This document shows, piece after piece, positions 1-7,234 of a stretch of DNA of 28,979 bases; positions within the stretch are counted from its first letter, which is position 1; each line of letters opens with the position of its first letter. The position numbers and the translations under genes are program-made. Origin of the DNA: Nitrososphaeraceae archaeon (GTDB taxonomy: Archaea; Thermoproteota; Nitrososphaeria; Nitrososphaerales; Nitrososphaeraceae); contig JANWJI010000014.1 of NCBI GenBank assembly GCA_025449515.1, positions 1 through 28,979 of the forward strand, read 5' to 3'. The notes beneath the pieces are model-generated. The model was not told where the DNA came from, ran no database searches, and worked only from the letters and a program-made list of their open reading frames with translations.

Positions 1-2
1 AC

Positions 3-122
3 TCCTGGCATAACAGGTTCAGAAAACTTTTGGTCGGATATGAAAAGAAGTTAGAAAATTATTTTGCGTTAGTATGTTTAGGTTGTTGTATTCTTATTTA
101 CAGGAGGATAATATTGGGATAG
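3..122 (+). pseudogene. IS5-like DDE transposase, C-terminal end only (cut by window edge)
   Basis: An open frame enters at the left edge and stops with TAG at 120-122, giving 39 residues. It reads W-H-N-R-F-R-K-L-L near the start, then Y-E-K-K-L-E-N-Y-F, then a hydrophobic Cys-rich helix and a basic end. This is the usual ending of IS5-group transposases (RFRRLxxRYEKKxENYLAxxxLACxxI). The rest lies outside the window, so I cannot say whether the element is intact. No terminal inverted repeat could be paired because the left end is missing. Family assignment rests on this tail alone. Confidence 0.72.
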
Positions 123-215
123 GTTCTTAGTGTCCATGATTTAGAGTTGAATCTTTTGAAGGATCAATATTTGTATGTATATATAGGACATTAACAGCCA
201 ATAACTTTGGGGGTG

Positions 216-875
216 CTATCTCCATCGAGTTGTAGTTCGCTTTACATATTTTAAAGCAGCACTCGTGTTGGACTCGTACTTAGCTAGCACTTCAATATCG
301 CGTTTCGTGTCAATATCTATCATTGTGTTATCTGATAATACAACAAAAATGGAAGCCTTTGCGTCGAGTGCTTCTTCGATATGTCTAGTATAACTATCGT
401 CATCATAATGCGTCTTTATCAAACCAATTGGTTTTCGTAAAAGGATGTTTGTCCCATCTTGTCTTAGCGAGGGACAGATCACAATGCATTTATCGCAAAA
501 TTCACTTGATCTTGAAATCTTGTCGATATGCGCTGGCTGGAGAAGAGGCAAATCATGTGGGACTACAATGGTCGCATCTGCACCATTTTTGTTACTAAAA
601 TTGTCACCTGTCCTTACTGCTTGATCGACACCACAATCAATATCTTGCTTAAGGAATTTAGCGCCCATTCTAGTACCAATTAACCTTGCCCGTTCATCTC
701 CAGAGACTATTACTATAGTATCAACCGAATTAGAATTAATTAAAGTCGAAATCGTATCAGTAAGGAGTAATTCTGTTAATCTTATACGAGATTCTTCAGT
801 TAAAAAAAATTTTAGTCTAGATTTGCTAGTTTCAAACCGTTTGACAGGGACCACTGCAAAAATTTTATCATTCAA
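216..875 (-). CDS. cofC: 2-phospho-L-lactate guanylyltransferase (coenzyme F420 biosynthesis)
   Basis: A 219-residue nucleotidyltransferase that activates 2-phospho-L-lactate (or phosphoenolpyruvate) with GTP; its product is the donor for CofD in F420 synthesis. Near the N terminus is the family signature V-V-P-V-K-x6-K-S-R-L (about residues 8-21), then an Ile/Val-rich strand ending in S-G-D, and V-V-P-H-D-L-P-L-L (about 104-112), the metal/nucleotide-binding aspartate loop. Length matches archaeal CofC (about 210-225). The first codon is TTG at 875-873, and this TTG overlaps the cofD stop TGA at 874-872, so the two are translationally coupled with cofD upstream. The first in-frame ATG-like option would delete the signature, which supports the TTG. 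Confidence 0.9.
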   Translation of the reverse strand: MNDKIFAVVPVKRFETSKSRLKFFLTEESRIRLTELLLTDTISTLINSNSVDTIVIVSGDERARLIGTRMGAKFLKQDIDCGVDQAVRTGDNFSNKNGADATIVVPHDLPLLQPAHIDKISRSSEFCDKCIVICPSLRQDGTNILLRKPIGLIKTHYDDDSYTRHIEEALDAKASIFVVLSDNTMIDIDTKRDIEVLAKYESNTSAALKYVKRTTTRWR

Positions 876-1879
876 TGTTGTAAACAGTGCGTCAAAATAT
901 AATTAGCCAGCGAATTTTCGTCAGTTCTGTTTTTCATAATGATATTTGTCCGATGGACACCAACATTGAATCTAGAAATCTTTTCAGCTAGTTGGTGATC
1001 ACTTTCAGAAATAATGAACTTACCCAATAAACTTCTGTAGTACTTTGCGACTCCGAGTGGTGACACCTGCACCTTTACACATTTCATATACTTCTCAGCT
1101 GGTCCGGAAATTACTCTGTTACCAATAATAGGAGATACTGCTACTATTTTTTCTCTCATTGATCTAAGCTCAGCACTAAATTCCTTTAATGACAACATTG
1201 GTCCAATACTGCTGATTGGATTAGCAGGGGCAATAACTATTGCTCGTGACTTTTTTAGAGCATCGACCGCAATCGGATTTACTTTGGCTTTATTACATCC
1301 TCTATAGCAAATAGATCGAATTTTTGGCCTTCCTTTTTCTCTTACCCAGAATTCTTGAATATGCAAATCTCCGCCATCAGTTATTAACCTTGTTTCCATA
1401 TGATCATTTGAAACAGGAATAATTCTTGGTAGCACTTTAAACTTTCGCCTCAGAAAATCAGTTATCTGTGTTAGATCCTTACCTTCCTTTAGCAATTTAG
1501 TCCTGAGCACGTGGGTTGCTAAGTCCTTATCACCCAGCTTAAACCAAGTAGGTGCACCAAGGATTACCAGCTGCTTTAGAAACGAATAAGAATCCTGCAT
1601 TATTCCCCATCCATTAGCTCGATCTAGGATGTTACCAAGGCCATAGAGTGTGGTGTCCAAGTCAGGACAAACGTACATCCCGTGCAACCATATATTGTCA
1701 GCTACGTTTGAAATCACTACGAGATCTTTGACTGCCCTGGCCAGCCCACGAATTAGTTTTACTGAGCCGGTTCCGCCCGCTATCACTGCGATCAAATTTA
1801 GATATCCATTGTATATGCATAATGTATAACTTTCGAAGTCCTGTAGCTGGGGCCGTGGGAAATAAGATGAGCTTTGCAT
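872..1879 (-). CDS. cofD: 2-phospho-L-lactate transferase (coenzyme F420 biosynthesis)
   Basis: Transfers the phospholactyl group from the CofC product to the deazaflavin Fo, giving F420-0. The frame holds the family's nucleotide-binding opening I-A-V-I-A-G-G-T-G-S-V-K-L-I-R-G-L and the conserved N-V-A-D-N and H-G-M-Y-V-C-P-D-L-D-T segment. Toward the middle is I-A-P-A-N-P-I-S-S-I-G-P-M, also typical. The only ATG is at 1879, preceded by a short purine-rich GAGGG, and gives 335 residues with about 28 extra before the usual start. A TTG at 1795-1793 gives 307 residues starting directly at I-A-V-I-A-G-G, closer to the usual length of about 310. Which start is used is undecided. It is the first gene of a two-gene operon with cofC. 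Confidence 0.92.
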   Translation of the reverse strand: MQSSSYFPRPQLQDFESYTLCIYNGYLNLIAVIAGGTGSVKLIRGLARAVKDLVVISNVADNIWLHGMYVCPDLDTTLYGLGNILDRANGWGIMQDSYSFLKQLVILGAPTWFKLGDKDLATHVLRTKLLKEGKDLTQITDFLRRKFKVLPRIIPVSNDHMETRLITDGGDLHIQEFWVREKGRPKIRSICYRGCNKAKVNPIAVDALKKSRAIVIAPANPISSIGPMLSLKEFSAELRSMREKIVAVSPIIGNRVISGPAEKYMKCVKVQVSPLGVAKYYRSLLGKFIISESDHQLAEKISRFNVGVHRTNIIMKNRTDENSLANYILTHCLQH

Positions 1880-2057
1880 AACGTTTCCCTCGAGCCTTCA
1901 AGATCCTTCTTACACATAATTAATCAAGCAATCTTTCATGGCAGATAGATTAGAAATAAAGGTATAGCCACCAGCGATATAGGCAACCGAAAGAATTATT
2001 AATGCTAGAAGTAAAATCGCAACAAAGATTATAAACAGGACACATGAGTGTTTTCAT

Positions 2058-3092
2058 GTGAAGGCTGTAACATTCTCTTCATATGCGTTTATCATAGTTG
2101 TTTTGTTCGGGGGTGCATTGTCCTCTGCCAAAGGCGTGCAGATGACAACATTATTGATCCCAGCTGAGAACTCTGCAAAAGGGGATCTAGTCGGAGTAAG
2201 ATTCATTGATCTGAAATACGATCCTGGCAGTACCATTTCTAAGCAACTCGCTGGTAAAACAGAAAACGTTCGGTTTACACTTAATTCTTCTGATCCTGCT
2301 ATGGCTAGAATTGTGTCTATTATAAATAGTGATATTGCTTCACAGAAAAAAAGTCCAGTGAGGTTTACTAATGCTACTTTAGTATATACTGGCCAGATAC
2401 GAGGAGACCCCGACAGCGCGACATTATCTTATAAGGTAAATATCAAGCCCACTATCGGTAACTTTGTACTTGACAAAAATAATCAAGGTACTGTTGTGGA
2501 TTTGGATTGGCGTGGGTTCGTAATAGATGAACCTTTGATGGTTAATGTACCAAAATATGGAAATATGAGTATTAATTATCCAATCGGCCTCTTACAAGCT
2601 ACACATCCAGATTTGGCCAAAAAATTTCTTGCTTCGGCATCATCCTCCGTTATGAAGAATCCATTGTTGAATTTTCAAGATGTAGCAAGATCTATGGATT
2701 CATGGCATTTCTTGTTTGATCCAACTGGAAGTCAGGCAGGAGCTGCGGGTTTCAAAGAGGTTGGAGGTGCTCGTGCTATTTCTATCTATTCACTAGGAGA
2801 GAGTAGCTTCAGAGAAGGCACTATGACAGAAACAGTTTCTGATACTACGGCAAATATTGACGGTTCTCCCGTAGCGGTTCATTCGAGCACTCCTCCTCCA
2901 AGTGCCCAAATTCAGATTACGGGATTTTCTAACATTCGTAAGTCTGGAAATAGCGAACTGGCGTTTGTTTCAGACAAAGCACCCGAAGGGACGGTTACTG
3001 CGACGGGCGGATTTCCTATTCAGGTGCTGCTTGTTTTGGGTGGAATGATGGGAGCCGTGGCCGTATTTGTTCTCCTCAAGGCAAGGAAATAA
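2058..3092 (+). CDS. Membrane-anchored extracytoplasmic protein of unknown function
   Basis: I do not recognise a family. The 344-residue product has an N-terminal hydrophobic signal (about residues 7-24), a long polar region rich in Ser, Thr and Asn that looks like beta-rich extracellular domains, a Ser/Thr/Pro-rich linker (about 270-285), and a C-terminal membrane helix (about 319-340) ending in K-A-R-K. This is the layout of a surface protein held by its C terminus with a short cytoplasmic basic tail. The start is GTG at 2058: the nearby ATGs at 2044 and 2056 run into an immediate TGA. The gene is divergent from cofD and stands alone. Lone surface-anchored proteins of this layout are common in thaumarchaeal genomes, so a cell-envelope role is inferred, not shown. 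Confidence 0.8.
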   Translation: MKAVTFSSYAFIIVVLFGGALSSAKGVQMTTLLIPAENSAKGDLVGVRFIDLKYDPGSTISKQLAGKTENVRFTLNSSDPAMARIVSIINSDIASQKKSPVRFTNATLVYTGQIRGDPDSATLSYKVNIKPTIGNFVLDKNNQGTVVDLDWRGFVIDEPLMVNVPKYGNMSINYPIGLLQATHPDLAKKFLASASSSVMKNPLLNFQDVARSMDSWHFLFDPTGSQAGAAGFKEVGGARAISIYSLGESSFREGTMTETVSDTTANIDGSPVAVHSSTPPPSAQIQITGFSNIRKSGNSELAFVSDKAPEGTVTATGGFPIQVLLVLGGMMGAVAVFVLLKARK

Positions 3093-3147
3093 AACTTTGG
3101 AAGATATTCAGGTTAGAGCGACCAAAGATTTATAGAACTAGTCAACT

Positions 3148-3645
3148 CTACTTTTTTGCTTGAAATCTTAGATAATATCCAATATCAAGTAGATTTAAGA
3201 CGGTGACAGAGCCCTCCTTAAATATATGTTGGGTTGGAACCTTGGCAAGGCCAATCGCAAGGGTTTCTCGTTCACTGTTTAGGATTACTAGATTTTGGTT
3301 GGCTCGGATGTTGGGACTTGCATCGGTAATCGACTGTCCAAATACATCTCTCCCATATAGTACTAATTTTTCTCCAGTATCATTGACAGTTACGAATGGG
3401 AACTTTCTTCCTACTTGGTAAATAATTTCAGCTCCTTGCAGGGATAGAATTAATCGTTTTCCAAGACGGCCAATCAATAAGCCTGTGTGTGCAGGGCTTA
3501 TCGATAGCGCTAGTTCGCCTGCACTTTCCGATGTCAAGTAGACCTCTCTTACTTTGGTCTTCAATTGTTCCTTAATTAGTATACATTTATCGTTCCCTTC
3601 GAAGTATTCAAAACATCCTAATCTATCGTAAGTCCTCTTTAGCAC
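3148..3645 (-). CDS. Nip7-like PUA-domain ribosome biogenesis protein
   Basis: A 165-residue protein matching the eukaryotic/archaeal Nip7 layout: an N-terminal pre-PUA alpha/beta domain (about residues 1-90) and a C-terminal PUA domain (about 93-165). Shared landmarks are V-x-L-Y-G-R-D-V-F in place of Nip7's F-L-Y-G-N-H-V-L, a central glycine-rich A-I-G-L-A-K strand, and the near-terminal D-I-G-Y-Y-L-R matching Nip7's D-I-G-E-Y-V-R. Nip7 binds RNA and acts in large-subunit rRNA processing. It lies 35 nt downstream of the NOP2/Sun methyltransferase on the same strand, a neighbour that fits, since yeast Nip7 and Nop2 act in the same pathway. The start is GTG at 3645 with no clear Shine-Dalgarno site. 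Confidence 0.8.
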   Translation of the reverse strand: MLKRTYDRLGCFEYFEGNDKCILIKEQLKTKVREVYLTSESAGELALSISPAHTGLLIGRLGKRLILSLQGAEIIYQVGRKFPFVTVNDTGEKLVLYGRDVFGQSITDASPNIRANQNLVILNSERETLAIGLAKVPTQHIFKEGSVTVLNLLDIGYYLRFQAKK

Positions 3646-3680
3646 TGTTAGTTCTCTTCGAGTAGGTTTTCTGTACAGAT

Positions 3681-4649
3681 TTATTCACCATTATTGACAC
3701 GAATTTTCGCAATAAAGAAGCCAGAAGTATTATGGAGATGGGGATAGAATCGACGTGTATTAACTAGACTTTCATCCAATATCAAGTCGCCGTACTTCGT
3801 TAAACCAGGCTCTCCGTAGTTTTGTGGTTCAATTTTGATCTTTTTGTTCATACTTAGCAGTTTGTTAATCACTACTTCATTTTCTTCAGGAGCAAAAGTA
3901 CAAGTTGAATAGACTATTAGACCGCCAGGTTTGACGATATCGATAGCGCACTGAAGCAACTCGATTTGTCTAAGCATACACGTCTCTATCTTTTGAGGTA
4001 CCAAACTGGTCTTTATAGCGGGATCTTTTGCGATTATACCTTCGCAACTACATGGTGCATCAAGGAGAATTCGATCGAACTTTAGTCCTAGCCTACCTAC
4101 GTGAACCCCGTTCAGTGCATAAATACATGAGTTTGTGACTCCACATCGTGATAGGTTAAATTTCAAAGCATTTATCCTCTTTACACTTGGTTCCAATGCT
4201 ACAATGCATCCCGAATTTTTCATTTTCTGTGAAATGTATGTTGTTTTGCCTCCCGGGGCTGATGCCATATCTAAATTCAATTGGTTTGGTAACACATCCA
4301 ATTCATCGACTGCGAGGCAAGAAGAAAGATCTTGAATATAATAATACCCTAGAAGATATTCCGTAGTCGCTCCTATGGGATAACGGGACCTTTTGATTAG
4401 TAGGACTTCATCCAAAATCGTGTCTTCGTAAATTATATCTTTTTGTATTAGTTTCTGAACAAGGTCACTTTTGGTTATTTTTAGGGTGTTGATCCTAATA
4501 TATTTAGGAAGCCCTTTTTCCATTGCTACTAAACAGTCTTTCAATTTTGGGACGAACTGCAAAAATCTACACACCATCCATTCGTTATAACCAAACTCCT
4601 GCGAAATCTCTTTGGAAATAGTCGATTGAGGGAAACTGTAAACACTCAA
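3681..4649 (-). CDS. NOP2/Sun (RsmB/NSUN) family RNA 5-methylcytosine methyltransferase
   Basis: A 322-residue SAM-dependent enzyme that makes m5C in rRNA or tRNA. After an N-terminal RNA-binding part with I-R-I-N-T-L-K (about 51-57) comes the Rossmann-fold domain: the SAM loop M-A-S-A-P-G-G-K-T-T (128-137), motif IV D-A-P-C-S-C (197-202) with the enzyme-releasing Cys200, and motif VI S-T-C-T-F-A-P-E-E-N-E (248-258) with catalytic Cys250. Both cysteines are present, so it should be active. No separate C-terminal PUA domain is fused; the PUA protein is the next gene. The start is TTG at 4649, needed to keep the conserved stretch before the first internal ATG at residue 25. The substrate (23S or 16S rRNA, or tRNA) cannot be told from sequence. 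Confidence 0.93.
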   Translation of the reverse strand: MSVYSFPQSTISKEISQEFGYNEWMVCRFLQFVPKLKDCLVAMEKGLPKYIRINTLKITKSDLVQKLIQKDIIYEDTILDEVLLIKRSRYPIGATTEYLLGYYYIQDLSSCLAVDELDVLPNQLNLDMASAPGGKTTYISQKMKNSGCIVALEPSVKRINALKFNLSRCGVTNSCIYALNGVHVGRLGLKFDRILLDAPCSCEGIIAKDPAIKTSLVPQKIETCMLRQIELLQCAIDIVKPGGLIVYSTCTFAPEENEVVINKLLSMNKKIKIEPQNYGEPGLTKYGDLILDESLVNTRRFYPHLHNTSGFFIAKIRVNNGE

Positions 4650-4802
4650 TTTATTGACGAGTATCTATATTTCGATGATTTAATAATTTATGGTAGCTAA
4701 ATAGGAGACATTCCGATATATGAATCAAATTCAATTGATATTTTGAAGTTATACGCAATAATTATAGGTTTCAGTGTATACATTATCCCAGTACTCCTAC
4801 CC

Positions 4803-4811
4803 GAAAAAAGC
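4803..4811 (-). terminator. Oligo-U terminator after RNase P RNA
   Basis: Immediately past the 3' arm of helix P1 the minus strand reads GTGCTTTTTTCGG, with six T residues at 4809-4804. Archaeal RNA polymerase stops at short oligo-T tracts, so this is a natural 3' end for the RNase P transcript. Confidence 0.6.
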
Positions 4812-5103
4812 ACAGGTGCGCTAGCAGTAACCCTCCTTTTGTTTTAAGCGAGATTTCGCTGAGCGGCCAACCTGAGGTATTGCAGGAATAATCGCCCTCT
4901 ATTTGGCCTTGCTCCACTCGGGTCGGCAGTTTCATTCTAGTGCACATTCTTCAGATTATTCACCATCATTAGGACAGGGTCGTACCTAGATTTCTTTTCT
5001 ATTCCGTAGCCAGCTGTCTCCAGCTAATTATCGCTAAATCGAGTGCCTGCGATGAGGGAGGAGTTTCCTCTCTTTGAAGTGACTCGCTCACTAGCTCACC
5101 TAA
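4812..5103 (-). ncRNA. rnpB: RNase P RNA (archaeal type)
   Basis: Catalytic RNA that cuts 5' leaders from pre-tRNAs. On the minus strand the conserved CR-I reads AGAGGAAACTCCTCCC (5' arm of P4, about 5057-5072). Its partner near the 3' end reads ACAAAAGGAGGGTTAC (about 4826-4841), so CTCC/GGAG pairs form P4. The ends close as P1: AGGTGAGCTAG (5101-5091) pairs with CTAGCGCACCT (4824-4814), 10 of 11 positions matched. Between them are archaeal landmarks: a GGAGACAG...CTACGGAATAG region and the specificity-domain-to-P15 run GAATGAAACTGCC, AGTGGAGCAAGG, CCAAAT. The size, about 290 nt, is normal for archaea. It starts about 35 nt after the tsr3 stop on the same strand and ends at an oligo-U tract. 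Exact ends are approximate. Confidence 0.92.
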
Positions 5104-5137
5104 GTTCACAGGCACAACAAGCCATATTTGAATATTC

Positions 5138-5635
5138 TTATTGAAAATAGTCTCGTTCAACCTCTATGACTTCCTCTTGATTGGTTGCACGAGAATATTC
5201 CTCTAATGGTTCAGCGTTGAGTTCAAGAAAGGTATGACCCCATTTGAACTTGTTCATCAGATTAGTTGATAAGCTTTTGTTTCCAAGTATATAAGCGCCC
5301 CCAGCAAGCGCCTCTGCTGTGGATAATTTTCCGACTTTAGAATAGTTAGTTGGATTTCCGGCCAGCAGGAAAGGTAGTCGCCTATTATTTTGGGAACGAA
5401 ATGCAGTTTCTTTCTCGGCTATGTGTTGAATGTTTTCCCAGGAACAGTCCACCGCACAAATTGATTCTGAGGTCGATCTATCACCGGCTGACAACAATAG
5501 GTCTGAAAATGGATTAAGCACAATGCTTTGCCTACGGAATGTTCTAACTTGTATCGCAAGCCTGAATTTGACTAGTTTTAGAGCAGTGCATTTTGACGGA
5601 TCGTCTTGATTAAGTAGTATTATCTCGAGCCTCAC
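5138..5635 (-). CDS. tsr3: Tsr3-family rRNA aminocarboxypropyltransferase
   Basis: A 165-residue SPOUT-fold enzyme that uses S-adenosylmethionine as donor of a 3-amino-3-carboxypropyl group to the hypermodified small-subunit rRNA nucleotide near the decoding site. Family marks are K-C-T-A-L-K-L (15-21), L-N-P-F-S-D (40-45), L-S-A-G-D-R (48-53), V-D-C-S-W (62-66), and L-P-F-L-L-A-G-N-P-x-N-Y (87-98) followed by G-K-L-S-T-A-E-A-L (102-110), which form the SAM pocket. Length is close to other archaeal members. The start is GTG at 5635. The gene sits just upstream of RNase P RNA and then the NSUN and Nip7-like genes, all on the minus strand, giving an RNA-maturation cluster that may be partly co-transcribed. 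Confidence 0.92.
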   Translation of the reverse strand: MRLEIILLNQDDPSKCTALKLVKFRLAIQVRTFRRQSIVLNPFSDLLLSAGDRSTSESICAVDCSWENIQHIAEKETAFRSQNNRRLPFLLAGNPTNYSKVGKLSTAEALAGGAYILGNKSLSTNLMNKFKWGHTFLELNAEPLEEYSRATNQEEVIEVERDYFQ

Positions 5636-5773
5636 GAATTATTATTACTACGCCGGTTGATTTAAGATTAATAATATCGATATAATTCGGATTTTTGTGA
5701 GTAGTCATAAAAAAATGATGTGTGAATCTTTATGTACCACTCTTTCCTGCTCTCAGGACACAAGCAGTCAGGC

Positions 5774-6247
5774 TCATGGATTCAATCCAAAACGATTCTT
5801 TATAATTTCATCAATCGTTCCCTTGCTAATTGGAAGATCACTACTACCAGATATATTCATAGGAGCTATTTGGTTGGGTCCAGATGCAGGAATTGTATTT
5901 GAAGGTGGTTCAGATGCTGGTTGTGGAGTTGTATTTGAAGCTGGTTGTGGAGTTGTATTTGAAGCTGGTTGTGGAGTTGTATTTGAAGCTGGTTCAGAAC
6001 CTGGAAAAGAATCATTGTAACAACTATCTAACTCCGTCTGGGTAAGTTCGCCGTCCTTTGCTGCCTTAGATTGGCAACTCGACAATTCCTTTAGAACCTT
6101 CTTGGATACACCACCAGTTGAATGGGATTCATCGACCGGTGCCTTGTCCTGTGCAAACGCGAATCGAGCTACTGAAGTACTTGTCGTCACTAATATCAAA
6201 AGACCAATGCCAATTGATAGGTATGCGGTCTTTCTAGGTGTACTCAT
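5774..6247 (-). CDS. Small secreted Pro/Asn/Thr-repeat protein, unknown function
   Basis: No known family. The 157-residue product has a basic N terminus, a hydrophobic signal (about residues 9-33, A-R-F-A-F-A-Q cleavage-like end), a short charged domain with two cysteines (C58 and C76) and a degenerate EF-hand-like D-G-x-L-x3-E, then repeats of the unit P-A-S-N-T-T-P-Q (three exact copies, about 86-109), and a polar C terminus. The N-T-T triplets are N-glycosylation sequons, so the linker may be glycosylated and exported. The start ATG at 6247 directly abuts GGAGGT at 6253-6248, with no spacer, so that motif cannot work in the usual way. A TATA-like TATATAATTAAAT just upstream favours leaderless translation. 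Confidence 0.75.
   Translation of the reverse strand: MSTPRKTAYLSIGIGLLILVTTSTSVARFAFAQDKAPVDESHSTGGVSKKVLKELSSCQSKAAKDGELTQTELDSCYNDSFPGSEPASNTTPQPASNTTPQPASNTTPQPASEPPSNTIPASGPNQIAPMNISGSSDLPISKGTIDEIIKNRFGLNP
5919..5990. repeat. Three exact 24-bp tandem repeats inside the secreted protein gene
   Basis: On the plus strand the 24-base unit starting GGTTGTGGAGTTG occurs at 5919-5942, 5943-5966 and 5967-5990 with no differences, and a partial unit follows. Being a multiple of three, each unit adds eight residues (P-A-S-N-T-T-P-Q), so copy number can change without shifting frame. Diverged units flank it on the side nearer the gene end (about 5890-5918). Confidence 0.95.
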
Positions 6248-6469
6248 ACCTCCGATTTAATTATATAGATAATATGGAATCTGCTAAACAATTTAAGAAA
6301 CATGCTCTTGCTAAATGTAGGTCCAATATCTTATCGTGAATGTTTTAATAAAAATCGCTGTCGACTCGAGGGGGAAGTGAACCTCGTGAATAAATTACCA
6401 CCTAGCTCAATTGGTATGATCGTCTAACTTAAAGAGCCATGGCCTTATATCAACGACTCAAACTCTATT

Positions 6470-7147
6470 CTATTCTCTTCTTATTATGCCAGATCTAAAA
6501 CCAGCTAGTGCTATCAAAGGTGCTAGTATTCTAAAATATGAATCTATATCAGTCTCGATAACTTTGCCTTCGTCTATATTGATGACATATATCATATGTA
6601 GTCTCGCGTTTAATATCTCCAGTATCTCAAGTTGAGGGGATTTGTAATACTGGTCACACAATGACTTCAGCTGTTTTACTTCGTCAGAATTTCTATACCT
6701 TGGCGCAGTAGAAAAAAGGACTGGAATTGGCAGTAGGTTTACGCCAGGAGTTGCCATAATAAATTCACTAGCATGTTTGCTGTAACGAGAAATTTTGCTG
6801 GCAATTCTGGAAACATAGTAGGAGAAAGGATCTAATGCGTGCTCGGGAGGCATGAAGCCTGTTTCGATTTCTATTATTACCTGTCCATCACCTTTTGTAG
6901 CGAAGACATCGCAAACAAGCGAATCAGTCAATTGCTTCTCAACATCTACGTGGTATCCATATCGTATTAGGTGCATTGCACAGATCAATTCCATGACAGA
7001 ATGATTTATCTTTACAATATTTCGCTTATAGAGTGCAATCAGTCTTTCCTTTACGAAATTTAACCTTTGAATATGGTCCGGTGAACATCCAGAAATCAAT
7101 CGTTCTGACAGGTCAGTTACGTCTGCAGTGAACCGCTCAACATCCAA
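6470..7147 (-). CDS. Unknown protein with restriction-endonuclease-like core
   Basis: A 225-residue soluble protein that I cannot place in a named family. The centre reads H-L-I-R-Y-G-Y-H-V-D-V-E-x12-C-D-V-F, then I-I-E-I-E-T-G (about 91-97). The order helix, strand with D80, strand with E93-I-E95 is that of PD-(D/E)XK nuclease-fold proteins, but the usual lysine of E-x-K is replaced by E95 (E-x-E). It may therefore be a weak or non-nuclease member. Helical N-terminal (1-65) and alpha/beta C-terminal parts (130-225) flank the core. It is divergent from the 3-hydroxyacyl-CoA dehydrogenase gene. No phage or restriction genes lie nearby, so a housekeeping or regulatory role is as likely as defence. 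Confidence 0.72.
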   Translation of the reverse strand: MDVERFTADVTDLSERLISGCSPDHIQRLNFVKERLIALYKRNIVKINHSVMELICAMHLIRYGYHVDVEKQLTDSLVCDVFATKGDGQVIIEIETGFMPPEHALDPFSYYVSRIASKISRYSKHASEFIMATPGVNLLPIPVLFSTAPRYRNSDEVKQLKSLCDQYYKSPQLEILEILNARLHMIYVINIDEGKVIETDIDSYFRILAPLIALAGFRSGIIRRE

Positions 7148-7234
7148 TGCGTGTGTTATTGCTTAGCGTGATTTTAAGTGTACCCATTAAAAAAAGAGTA
7201 AAATTAAGGTGTAGGCAAAATTAACTGACTAACA

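Noticed and set aside
4715..4846. Hydrophobic plus-strand micro-ORF (about 34 codons)
   Set aside because: It overlaps the 3' end of RNase P RNA, whose structure explains the sequence.
5919..5990. CRISPR array
   Set aside because: The three 24-bp repeats are directly adjacent with no spacers and keep an open reading frame.
5697..6020. 107-codon plus-strand frame with Gly/Val-rich repeats
   Set aside because: It is the opposite strand of the repeat-bearing secreted protein, and the minus frame has the signal peptide and better composition.
6395..6470. tRNA-like stretch (TAGCTCAATTGGTATGATCG... then GACTCAAAC)
   Set aside because: The D-arm-like start resembles a tRNA, but no acceptor stem, no proper anticodon stem and no pairing T arm could be drawn. 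At most a decayed tRNA relic.
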